Origin: Antitrichia curtipendula
Taxonomy: Eukaryota > Streptophyta > Bryopsida > Hypnales > Leucodontaceae
DNA: 64,000 bases
Direction of reading: 5' to 3'
Assembly (NCBI GenBank): GCA_951230915.1
Contig: OX579637.1
Location: 434,001 to 498,000 of the forward strand
In this document: in pieces, positions 1-8,700 of the stretch
Layout of the letters: every line of letters begins with the position of its first letter
How positions within the stretch are numbered: position 1 is the stretch's first letter
The notes under the pieces: generated by a model
What the model was told of the DNA's origin: nothing
Database searches by the model: none
What the model saw: the letters and a program-made list of their open reading frames with translations, nothing else
Translations under genes and position numbers: made by a program

Positions 1-227
1 AACCGGAAAGTCCGAACCCGGACACGGATCCGGTCGAGAGCGCCATTCATTGGCTGCAAACGACGAAGACGATGAACAACCGGATGGCGGCAGTTCTTCA
101 AGACGTCTGCAATACATTAGGAGTGAAGGACAAGAGGGAGATCTTAGCCGCCATCGCACGAAGACCGAATCTGGAAGACGTCAAGGTTCTGTACAACCAG
201 ATCCGGAGTCTTCAGGAGGAACGGGAT

Positions 228-230
228 TAG
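228..230 (+). other. In-frame amber stop 1
   Basis: A TAG lies in the frame that is otherwise open from position 3. It follows a Glu/Arg-rich stretch (LQEERD), and the frame continues in the same register, so this is a nonsense change and not a frameshift. Confidence 0.75.
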
Positions 231-797
231 TTCCGGAACCAGCACCAGTGGTCGGAACGAGAGATGCACATCGCAAACCGGAAGGCGACGGAGGCGATGG
301 CTCTAGTGCGGAAGCTAGGAGACCTGATCAACCTTCCGACCAGCACCATCTCGAGGGCCCAACTCTGGAACTCCCAGATGGTGGCCCAAGGACACATTAC
401 CGGAACGAAGGTCGTGCTCATCCTGACCGATTTCGAGGCCCGGATGGAGGGAGTACTGAAGGAGATGCAACAACTGATCGGGAGCCTTGACCCGAACCTC
501 CTTGACCAAGCAATGTTCGCTGATCTTCCAGGAGGAGAGTTCCAAGAAACTCATGGGGCCAGAACTTCAACGGAAAAGAGGAATCCGGGAATCCCGACTC
601 ATGTAGTGACTTATCCGGAAGTCACTACACCAAAGGATGCGGGTACGCAGACTACCGTTCTAGAAGGGTCATCCGAAAGGCAGGCAGTGGTAAACTTGTT
701 TCCGCCTCTCCAGCTGACGGAGACGGAAGCGGAAGCCATAGCAGCAGCAAGTGTCAGAAACCCAGCCCGGACCGATCCGGATAGGTTTATGCATATG

Positions 798-800
798 TAG
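798..800 (+). other. In-frame amber stop 2
   Basis: A second TAG lies in the same frame, after a Met-His-Met stretch at 789-797. The frame stays open for another 92 codons to TGA at 1077-1079. The downstream part has a charged, Ser/Pro-rich composition ending in Lys/Arg, plausible as the natural C-terminus of the same protein. Confidence 0.7.
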
Positions 801-1755
801 AACACTCCTCCGCCAGAGAATCCGGACAACACCGTCATCAATCTGACGGAGACGAAGACAACGCGGCAGAGGCAAACGAGGTTTAAGGAGCCGTTGGAGA
901 TCAAAGAGACGGAAGAGGAATCCGCCAAGTCTCACTCCCAATCTGAAGAGACAGATTCGGATCCACCTCAGATTCGGACTCGTTCCGCAACGAAGAGGAC
1001 TCCACCGAAGGTGACTACCCAGAAGCCCACTCCAGTGAATCTGAAGGCCGGATTGTCATCAAAGAAGCCCCGCAAATGACTAGTGCGGGTTGTTGCCTTG
1101 GTAGTTAGGATTTTTACTTATTAGTTATTTCCGGAAATGGGTAACCCGGACTGTGGGTCCCTAGTTCCGGACCTTTAGGTTTTTAAACGGCTTTCCGTTT
1201 TAGCCGGAACGGTTATTAGGACCGTTAGCTGGATTTCTAGTTGGCCGTTGGCCAGGTTTTGTGTGGGCCTTTTGGCCGCTTTTTGTTTGCTTTTAAGGGC
1301 AAGCCAGCTTGTTGGCCTGTCATTCCCTTTCTTGTCATTTAATCGGAGCTTACCGAAGATCAGTTTGATCATCTCTTTGCGTATCGCGTTGATGATTAAG
1401 TCATACACTGGTTTGTGAGTGAGAGTGTATGAGAGGGAGTCCGGATTCTATGATTTACGGATACATATGCTGTGACGGAAGAGCCTTAGACATATGAAAG
1501 AGGAGCTGTGCGTGGTGCCTTTAATTTGCTGGAACGGTGATCCGGTGGAAGCCTGTTACGGGTGAGGGTGCAAGTTCGGAAGTCCAGGGAGGATTCCGTG
1601 CGGAGATAAGCAACCGCCAGAGGAATTATCTCAGCCATCGGAAGGTCTGCCAACCTCCGGAGCAGTCAAGAGCGAAGAAGTCAACACTACAATCCGGAAA
1701 GTCTGGATCTGTCGTTGTAGTAAGGTGGATCTAACCGGGCCTTGTGTGACCTACT

Positions 1756-1776
1756 TTCCGGATGAGTCATCCGGAA
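1756..1776. repeat. Perfect palindrome, 10-bp arms around one G
   Basis: The left arm TTCCGGATGA and its exact reverse complement flank a single central base at 1766. It contains two copies of the TCCGGA-type motif that is over-represented across positions 1-2070. It could be a protein-binding dyad or a hairpin. No function can be read from sequence alone. Confidence 0.7.
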
Positions 1777-1994
1777 GATTGTGAGGGTACGGATCCCTCC
1801 CCTTGCTATTACAGTATAATTCTTGGGTGTTTGTTTTGTTTGTTACGGATAGAGAGTGTGAATCAGAAGTGGTGAGTCCCTACCCCTCGGAAAGATCAAT
1901 AGTGGACCCCCTGAGGGTGAAACAGGGGTATCTAAAACCAGATACTTAAGAGAGTCGGAACCAGATTCCGAAAGAAGACGGATCTGGACTAGAA

Positions 1995-2017
1995 TCCGGA
2001 AAATATTAGTTTCCGGA
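1995..2017. repeat. Inverted repeat, 8-bp arms, 7-bp loop
   Basis: TCCGGAAA at 1995-2002 pairs with TTTCCGGA at 2010-2017 around an AT-rich 7-base loop. It again uses the TCCGGA core. It would form a stable short hairpin in RNA of either strand. Confidence 0.65.
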
Positions 2018-2110
2018 AGAAAGCAATAGATTTTACGGATTGCTTGGGGTGTTTTGAAAGTCATCCGGATACCCAAAACTTGCAGCAACATACTAGAATT
2101 CCTTGGGACG

Positions 2111-2184
2111 ATAACTCGTGTCATCTTACCACATTTTTGTGTTAAAGATACTTACGCGCTAGCTACGCGTGCGACACAAGTTAT
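2111..2184. repeat. Imperfect inverted repeat, 12-bp arms (11/12)
   Basis: ATAACTCGTGTC at 2111-2122 matches the reverse complement of GACACAAGTTAT at 2173-2184 with one mismatch. Weak similarity extends outward with a small gap. The 50-bp interior includes a run rich in CGCG and TAGC. It may be the terminal inverted repeats or fold of a very short insertion, or a hairpin at the end of the upstream element. It sits just where base composition falls toward the AT-rich flank. Confidence 0.45.
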
Positions 2185-2230
2185 AAGGTCCAAAAATCAC
2201 CCACCTAAGGGCTGGAATCAAATTTTGGGG

Positions 2231-2584
2231 CGTTAAAATATCTCGAAATTTTCATTTCCATAAAATCTCCTTGAACGCAAATTGGAATTAAATGCTAACT
2301 TAACTTGTTTCATATTCTGTCGACCTTCGTGAGATTAGTAATAAAATTTTGAAGTTAAACTAATGTAAGTCTTCAAAATTGTCCAACCCTGAACTATAGA
2401 ATGTTTGTATATCAATGACAAAAGAGCATCTACAAACTGTGTGAATTTTACAGATGAGCAATTCATAATGCCCGAACTAATGTCAAGCCTTCCACCTTAC
2501 ATGGAGGAGAAACATGCCGAATGAAAATTGATTGGAGTCTTACAAATTCAACTTCAAACTAAAATCAACCAAATAGTGAACGCA
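2231..2584. other. AT-rich spacer before the satellite, nothing identified
   Basis: About 350 bp of AT-rich single-copy-looking DNA. I see no reading frame of note, no RNA gene and no clear satellite homology. It could include satellite too decayed to recognise by eye, because the first recognisable monomer begins right after it and is itself diverged. Confidence 0.5.
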
Positions 2585-4515
2585 ATAAACATCCTCTAGT
2601 ATTTGAATGCACGAAAATATATAATTTGTGTGTAAAATTTAAACCTCCCACACGTGAATGAAAAAAAATGGGAATTAAACCGAACCTGTACTTTATAAAT
2701 CTACCCACATCGAATGTCATAGAATTTCATTTTGAAAGTGACTTGAATAAATTTGTGTAAATTGTAAACATGCTCTAGTATTTGAATGTACAAAAGTAAT
2801 TACCTTTTGTGTAAAATTAAATGCACCCACACGTGAATAAAAGAAAACGGAAATTAAACCGGACCTGTAATATAGGTGCGGCCCACATCAAACGTCATAG
2901 AATATCATTTTGAAAGTCAGTTGAACAAATTTGTGTAAGTTGTAAACACGCTCTAGTATTTGAATGCGTAAAAATAATTACTTTTTATGTGAAATTTAAT
3001 GCACCCACACGAGAATAAAAGAAACTATGAATTAAACCGGACCTGTACTTTATTAATCCACCTAGTCACATCAAATGTCATAGAATTTTATTTTGAAAGG
3101 CACTTGCATAAATTTGTGTAAATTGTAAACACGCTCTAATACTTGAATGCACAAAACTATTTAAATTTTGTGTAAAATTTAATGCACCGACACGTGCATA
3201 AAAGAAAATGGGAATTAAACCGGACCTGTACTTTATTAATCTACCCAGTCACATCAAATGTCATAGAATTTTATTTTGAAAGGCACTTGCATAAATTTGT
3301 GTAAATTGTAAACACGCTCTAATACTTGAATGCACAAAAATATCTACTTTTTGTGTAAAATTTAATGCACCCACACGTGAATAAAAGAAAATGGGAATTA
3401 AACCGGACCTGTACTTTATTAATCCACCTAGTCACATCAAATGTCATAGAATTTCATTTTGAAAGTGAATTGAATGAATTTGTGTAAGCTGTAAACACGC
3501 TCTAGTATTTGAATGTACAGAATTATTTAATTTTTCTATAAATATTAATGCACCCACACGTGATTAAAAAAAAATGGGAATTAAACCAGACCTGTACTAT
3601 ATTAATCCACCCAGTCACATCAAATGTCATAGAATTTCATTTTGAAAGTGACTTGAATAAATTTGTGTAAGTTGTAAACACGCTCTAGTATTTGAATGCA
3701 CAAAACCATTTAATTTTTGTGTAAAATTTAATGCACCCACACGTGCATAAAAGAAAATGGAAATTAAACCAGACCTGTACTTTATTAATCCACCTAGTCA
3801 CATCAAATGTAATAGAATTTCATTTTAAAAGGCACTTGAATAAATTTGTGTAAATTGTAAACACGCTCTAATACTTGAATGCACAAAAATATCTATTTTT
3901 TGTGTCAAATTTAATGCACCCACACGTGAATAAAAGAAAATGGGAATTAAACCGGACCTGTACTTTATTAACCCACCTAGTCACATCAAATGTCATAGAA
4001 TTTCATTTTGAAAGTGAATTGAATGAATTTGTATAAATTGAAAACACGCTCTACTATTTGAATGCACAATAATATTTAATATTCGTGTGAAATTTACTAC
4101 ACACACACGTGAATAAAAGAAAATGGGAATTAAACCGGACCTGTACTTTATTAATCCACCTAGTTACATCAAATGTCATAGAATTTCATATTGAAAGTGA
4201 ATTGAATGAATTTGTGTAAGTTGTAAACACTCTCTAGTATTTGAATGTACAAAAGTAAATACTTTTTGTGTAAAATTTAATGCACCCACACGTGAATAAA
4301 AGAAAATGGAAATTAAACCGGACCTGTAATTTAGGTGCGGCCCACATCAAACGTCATAGAATATCATTTTGAAAGTCAGTTTAACAAATTTGTGTAAGTT
4401 CTATACACGCTCCAGTATTTGAATGCATAAAAGTAATTACTTTTTTTGTGAAATTTAATGCACCCACATGTGAATAAAAGAAAATGGGAATTAAACCGGA
4501 CCTGTACTTTATTAA
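2585..4515 (+). repeat. Satellite array, diverged left margin, part 1
   Basis: About ten and a half copies of the 183-bp monomer. Homology becomes clear at the segment matching CTCTAGTATTTGAATGCAC at about 2594. These monomers differ from the core: many end in a tail reading GTGTAAAATTTAATGCACCC followed by CACGTGAATAAAAG, and they carry many private substitutions and small deletions. One variant replaces the usual ATTAATCCACC segment with TATAGGTGCGG (near 2875, a TTTAGGTGCGG form near 4334, and again near 6258). The higher divergence is typical of an array edge. Confidence 0.92.
4512..4515. repeat. Target site duplication TTAA, left
   Basis: TTAA immediately before the left CCCC end. It matches the TTAA on the right side of the element and the single TTAA present in intact monomers at this position. 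Confidence 0.88.
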
Positions 4516-4529
4516 CCCCTAAAGGACCA
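4516..4529 (+). repeat. Left terminal inverted repeat
   Basis: Fourteen bases, CCCCTAAAGGACCA, identical to the reverse complement of the right end. Similarity to the right end stops after this point. Confidence 0.88.
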
Positions 4530-5403
4530 AGGCCATTTTTCTGCCTAAAAACACTCAAAACTGCCATTTCTATAGCAAAGAGTTCAAAAAATTGAAAATT
4601 GTTTTTTTTTCACATCTAATCGTAGGATCTTATACCTAACTAGTATGAAAATGTGTGGAAAAAATTTCAGAATATTTGACCGCACAGATTGCAAGATATC
4701 TGCGTTTAAAGTGAAAAAAACAAGTGTTTCAGCACATTGCGGGACTAGATTTTATGACTTTGAACATTTTTAACTTAAATATTTTGCACTACAGAGTTTT
4801 GAGCTTTTAATCTTTATAGTGGAGAATTGAGTTGAGAGTCTAGGTTAAAAAAAAAAACCAAAAAAATTTAATTTTCATTATTAAAAAAATTGTTAAGTAG
4901 AAGTAGGTACAAGATAGAAAGAAAATCTAAAATATCAATATCTTTTATATGGAATTAAAAAGCCCTAATCCCAATGGTGAGATTGTTCTAGCAAAAAATC
5001 TAAACCTTGTAGAACTTTTTTTTTTGAAAAATTATAAAAATTGCATTCAGAAATGAATCCTACAAGTTATTTTTTCAGGAAGATGCTCTAAGTGCCCGAA
5101 AAACAAGCTTGTCCATAACATTCTCATAACAAATCCAAATGAAATGAATTAAAGCTTTCCAGATAGACAAAAATATAATCTATAAGAAAAAAAATTAGAA
5201 AAAATAAAAATAAAAAATTGCAAATTTTTTTTGCTGCCCCTCGACCCCTATTTTGAGCTATTTGGGCATAACTTTTTTTCCCGGGCACCAATTATGAAAA
5301 GAATTATATTCCCATGAAGCTAATCAGATTTTCTACCTCCAAAAAAAGTTTCAAAAAATCAGGACAAAATTTCAGCCCGTAGGTACCTGCCCGAAAACTC
5401 ATT

Positions 5404-5420
5404 TGTCCCCCGAGGGGACA
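5404..5420. repeat. Subterminal palindrome inside the transposon right end
   Basis: TGTCCCC (5404-5410) and GGGGACA (5414-5420) are exact inverted copies around CGA, one base before the right terminal repeat. It has no counterpart at the left end, so the two ends are asymmetric. Subterminal dyads of this type can be transposase-binding sites; here that is inference. Confidence 0.65.
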
Positions 5421-5421
5421 A

Positions 5422-5435
5422 TGGTCCTTTAGGGG
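5422..5435 (-). repeat. Right terminal inverted repeat
   Basis: TGGTCCTTTAGGGG, the exact inverse of the left end, followed directly by TTAA. Confidence 0.88.
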
Positions 5436-5439
5436 TTAA
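5436..5439. repeat. Target site duplication TTAA, right
   Basis: TTAA after the right end. The satellite monomer resumes in register with TCCACCTAGTCACATC, confirming a clean insertion without loss of target DNA. Confidence 0.88.
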
Positions 5440-5700
5440 TCCACCTAGTCACATCAAATGTCATAGAATATCATTTTGAAAGTGACTTGAATAAATTTGT
5501 ATAAGTTGTAAACACGCTCTAGTATTTGAATGCACAAAAATATTTAATTTTCGTGTCAAATTTAATACACACTCACGTGAATAAAAGAAAATGGGAATTA
5601 AACCGGACCTGTACTTTATTAATCCACCTAGTCACATCAAATGTCATAGAATTTCATTTTGAATGTGACTTGAATAAATATGTGTAAGTTCTAAACACGC

Positions 5701-5790
5701 TCTAGTATTATAATGTACAAAATTCTTTAATTTTTCTATAAATACTAATGCACCCTCACGCGAACAAATTTGTGTAAGTTGTAAACACGC
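5701..5790 (+). repeat. Half-length monomer (90 bp) from internal deletion
   Basis: The spacing between equivalent TCTAGTATT/TCTACTATT landmarks is 90 bp here instead of 183. The sequence passes from the CTCACGCGAA tail straight into CAAATTTGTGTAAG, skipping the A-rich tail, the CCGGACC segment and the TCATAGAATTTC segment (about 93 bp lost). Spacing of flanking markers fits: the interval between the two GGTGCG variants on either side is short by the same amount once the transposon is removed. Confidence 0.85.
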
Positions 5791-8700
5791 TCTACTATTT
5801 GAATGTGTAAAAGTAATTACTTTTTGTGTGAAATTTAATGCACCCACACGTGAATAAAAGAAAATGGGAATTAAACCGGACCTGTACTTTATTAATCCAC
5901 CCAGTCACATCAAATGTTATAGAAGTTTATTTTGAAAGTGACGTGAATGAATTTGTATAAATTGTAAACACGCTCTTGTATTTGAATGCACAAAAATGTC
6001 TACTTTTTGTGTGAAATTTAATGCACCCACACGTGAATAAAAGAAATTGGGAACTAAACCGGACCTGTACTTTATTAATCCACCTAGTCATATCAAATGT
6101 CATAGAATTTCATTTTGGAAGTGAATTGAATAAATTTGTATAAATTGAAAACACGCTCTAGTATTTAAATGTACAAAAGTAATTACTTTTTGTGTAAAAT
6201 TAAATGCACCAACATGTAAATAAAAGAAAATGGAAATGAAACCGGACCTGTAATATAGGTGCGGTCCACATCAAACGTCATAGAATATCATTTTTAAAGT
6301 CAGTTTAACAAATTTGTGTAAGTTCTAGACACGCTCCAGTATTTGAATGCATAAAAGTAATTACTTTCTGTGTGAAATTTAATGCACCCACACGTGAATA
6401 AAAGAAAATGGGAATTAAACCCGACCTGTACTTTATTAATCCACCCAGTCACATCAAATGTCATAGAATTTCATTTTGAAAGTGACTTGAATAAATTTGT
6501 GTAAGTTGTAAACACGCTCTAGTATTTGAATGTACAAAATTATTTAACTTTTGTGTAAAAATTAATGCAACTACACTTGAACAAAAGCAAATGAGAATTA
6601 AACCAGACCTGTACTTTATTAATCCACCCTGTCACATCAAATGTCATAGAATTTCATTTTCAAAGTCACTTGAATAAATTTGTGTAAGTTGTTAACACGC
6701 TCTAGTATTTGAATGCACAAAAAATTTTAATATTTGTGTAAAAATTAATGCAACTACACTTGAACAAAAGCAAATGAAAATTAAAGCAGACTTGTACTTT
6801 ATTAATCCACCCTGTCACATCAAATGTCATAGAATTTTATTTTGAATGTGACCTGAATAAATTTGTGTAAGTTGTAAACACGCTCTTGTATTTGAATGTA
6901 CAAATTTATTTAATATTTGTGTAAAGATTAATGCAACTACACTTGAACAAAAGCAAATGAGAATTAAACCAGACCTATACTTTATTAATCCACCTTGTCA
7001 AATCAAATGTCATAGAATTCCATTTTGAAATTGACTTGAATAAATTTGTGTAAGTTGTAAACACGCTCTAGTATTTGAATGTACAAATTTATTTAATAAT
7101 TGTATAAATATTAATGCACCCACACGTGAATAAAAGCAAATGGGAATTAAATCAGGCCTGTACTATATTAATCCACCCAGCCACATCAAAGGTCATAGAA
7201 TTTCAATTTGAAAGTCACTTGAATAAATTTGTGTAAGTTGTAAAAACGCTCTAGTATTTGAATGTACAAAAATATTTAACTTTTGTGCAAAGATTAATGC
7301 AACTACACGTGAACAAAAGCAAATGGGAATCAAAACCAGACCTGTACTTTATTAATCCACCCTGTCACATCAAATGTCATAGAATTCCATTTTGAAAGTC
7401 ACTTGAATAGATTTGTGTAAGTTGTAAACACGCACTAGTATTTGAATGTACAAAAATATTTAATATTTGTGTAAAGATTAATGCACCCACACGTGAATAA
7501 GAACAAATGGGAATTAAGCCAGACCTGTAGTTTATTAACCCACCTTGTCACTTCAAATGTCATAGAATTTCATTTTGAAAGTGACTTGAATAAATTTGTG
7601 TAAGTTGTAAACACGCTCTAGTATATGAAAGTACAAAAATATTTAACTTTTGTGTAAAGATTAATGCAACTACACGTGAACAACAGCAAATGGGAATCAA
7701 AACCAGACCTGTACTTTATTAATCCACCCTGTCACATCAAATGTCATAGAATTTCATTTTGAAAGTGACTTGAATAAATTTGTGTAAGTTGTAAACACGC
7801 TCTAGTATTTGAATGTACAAAAATATTTAACTTTTGTGTAAAGATTAATGCAACTACACGTGAACAAAAGCAAATGGGAATCAAAACCAGACCTGTACTT
7901 TATTAATCCACCCTGTCAAATCAAATGTCATAGAATTTCATTTTGAAAGTGACTTGAATAAATTTGTGTAAGTTGTAAACACGCTCTAGTATTTGAATGC
8001 ACAAAAATATTTAATTTTCGTATGAAATTTAATACACATTCACGTGAATAAATGAAAATGGGAATTAAACCGGACCTGTACTTTATTAATCCACCCTGTC
8101 ACATCAAATGTCATAGAATTTCATTTTGAAATTGACTTGAATAAATTTGTATAAGTTGTAAACACGCTCTAGTATTTGAATGCACAAAAATATTTAATTT
8201 TCGTATGAAATTTATTACACATTCACGTGAATAAAAGAAAATGGGAATTAAACCGGACCTGTACTTTATTAATCTACCCTGTCACATCAAATGTCATAGA
8301 ATTTCATTTTGAAATTGACTTGAATAAATTTGTGTAAGTTGTAAACACGCTCTAGTATTTGAATGCACAAAAATATTTAATTTTCGTATGAAATTTAATA
8401 CACATTCACGTGAATAAATGAAAATGGGAATTAAACCGGACCTGTACTTTATTATTCCACCCAGTCACATCAAATGTCATAGAATTTCATTTTGAGAGTG
8501 ACTTGAGTAAATTTGCATAAGTTGTAAACACGCTCTAGTATTTGAATGCACAAAAATATTTAATTTTCGTATGAAATTTAATACACATTCACGTGAATAA
8601 ATGAAAATGGGAATTAAACCGGACCTGTACTTTATTAATCCGCCCAGTCACATCAAATGTCATAGAATTTCATTTTGAAATTGACTTGAATAAATTTGTG

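Larger units (their letters stand above)
3..1079 (+). pseudogene. Interrupted reading frame, unknown protein (possible mobile-element remnant), 5' truncated by window
   Basis: One frame runs from the left edge to a TGA at 1077-1079 (359 codons including the final stop) and is broken only by TAG at 228-230 (codon 76) and TAG at 798-800 (codon 266). The first in-window ATG is at 72; another is at 264, after the first stop. Codons 1-265 read as ordinary mixed helical protein, with Leu/Ile/Glu/Lys/Gln-rich stretches that could be coiled coil. Codons 267-358 are a Ser/Glu/Thr/Pro-rich tail ending in a basic SKKPRK. Only one Cys is seen early, and no CCHC knuckle, protease, reverse transcriptase or transposase motif is visible. 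I do not recognise the family. A retroelement gag-like or ORF1-like remnant is the leading guess because of the stops, the noncoding tail and the satellite neighbour. A decayed host gene or a 3' exon is also possible. Overlapping frames on both strands are Arg/Gly/Pro-biased shadows. Confidence 0.45.
1080..2230. other. Noncoding GC-moderate region downstream of the broken frame (possible element 3' end)
   Basis: About 1.15 kb with base composition like the preceding frame and unlike the satellite. Short stop-free stretches occur on both strands (for example 1537-1734 +, 1843-2124 -), but none looks like protein. The region shares the CCGGA enrichment of the upstream frame and holds two perfect inverted repeats plus one longer imperfect one. 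It may be the 3' noncoding part or a terminal repeat of the same element. I could not identify LTR ends, a primer site or a polypurine tract with confidence. Confidence 0.4.
4516..5435. mobile_element. Non-autonomous TTAA-target DNA transposon (piggyBac-type MITE), 920 bp
   Basis: The element interrupts one satellite monomer. Its ends are CCCCTAAAGGACCA at 4516-4529 and the exact reverse complement at 5422-5435, a 14-bp perfect terminal inverted repeat. TTAA flanks both sides (4512-4515 and 5436-5439). The uninterrupted monomer carries a single TTAA at this spot (CTTTATTAATCC), so the TTAA is the duplicated target. TTAA targets and CCC-starting ends are hallmarks of the piggyBac superfamily. 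The interior is AT-rich with long A and T runs and no reading frame of transposase size, so movement would need a transposase supplied in trans. The superfamily call rests on ends and target only. Confidence 0.88.
5436..7960 (+). repeat. Satellite array, diverged left margin, part 2
   Basis: About fourteen monomers plus one half-length unit. Copies differ visibly from each other. From about 6540 a class appears with GCAACTACAC in place of the ACACATTCACG-type tail and with CCAGACC or GCAGACT in place of CCGGACC. Some of these have an extra base (AATCAAAACCAG), giving 184-bp units. The class mixture suggests this stretch is ancestral to the better homogenised core to the right. Confidence 0.92.

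Noticed and set aside
50..490. A 146-residue + strand open stretch overlapping the interrupted frame
   Set aside because: It is out of register with the frame chosen, starts at TTG, and its product is a low-complexity Arg/Gly/Asp/Pro/Glu mix typical of a shadow frame.
611..941. Minus-strand open stretches of 90-105 residues
   Set aside because: They overlap the + strand frame antisense, are mutually overlapping, and show no recognisable motif.
1080..2070. Long terminal repeat of a retrotransposon
   Set aside because: Position after a frame with a basic C-terminus and the hairpins would fit, but I found no second copy in the window, no convincing TG...CA ends, primer site or polypurine tract. 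It is kept only as a possibility.
1175..2236. Short open stretches at 1175-1408 (-), 1537-1734 (+), 1843-2124 (-) and 2054-2236 (+)
   Set aside because: All are under 95 residues, without recognisable features or consistent start context. This is the number expected by chance in DNA of this composition.
2231..2584. Additional decayed satellite monomers
   Set aside because: Some AT-rich words resemble the monomer, but no landmark series in order and spacing could be found by eye.
4376..5847. Minus-strand open stretches at 4376-4567 and 5644-5847
   Set aside because: They are stop-free pieces of diverged satellite (the first partly overlapping the transposon end). Homogenised monomers close this frame, so no coding role is supported.
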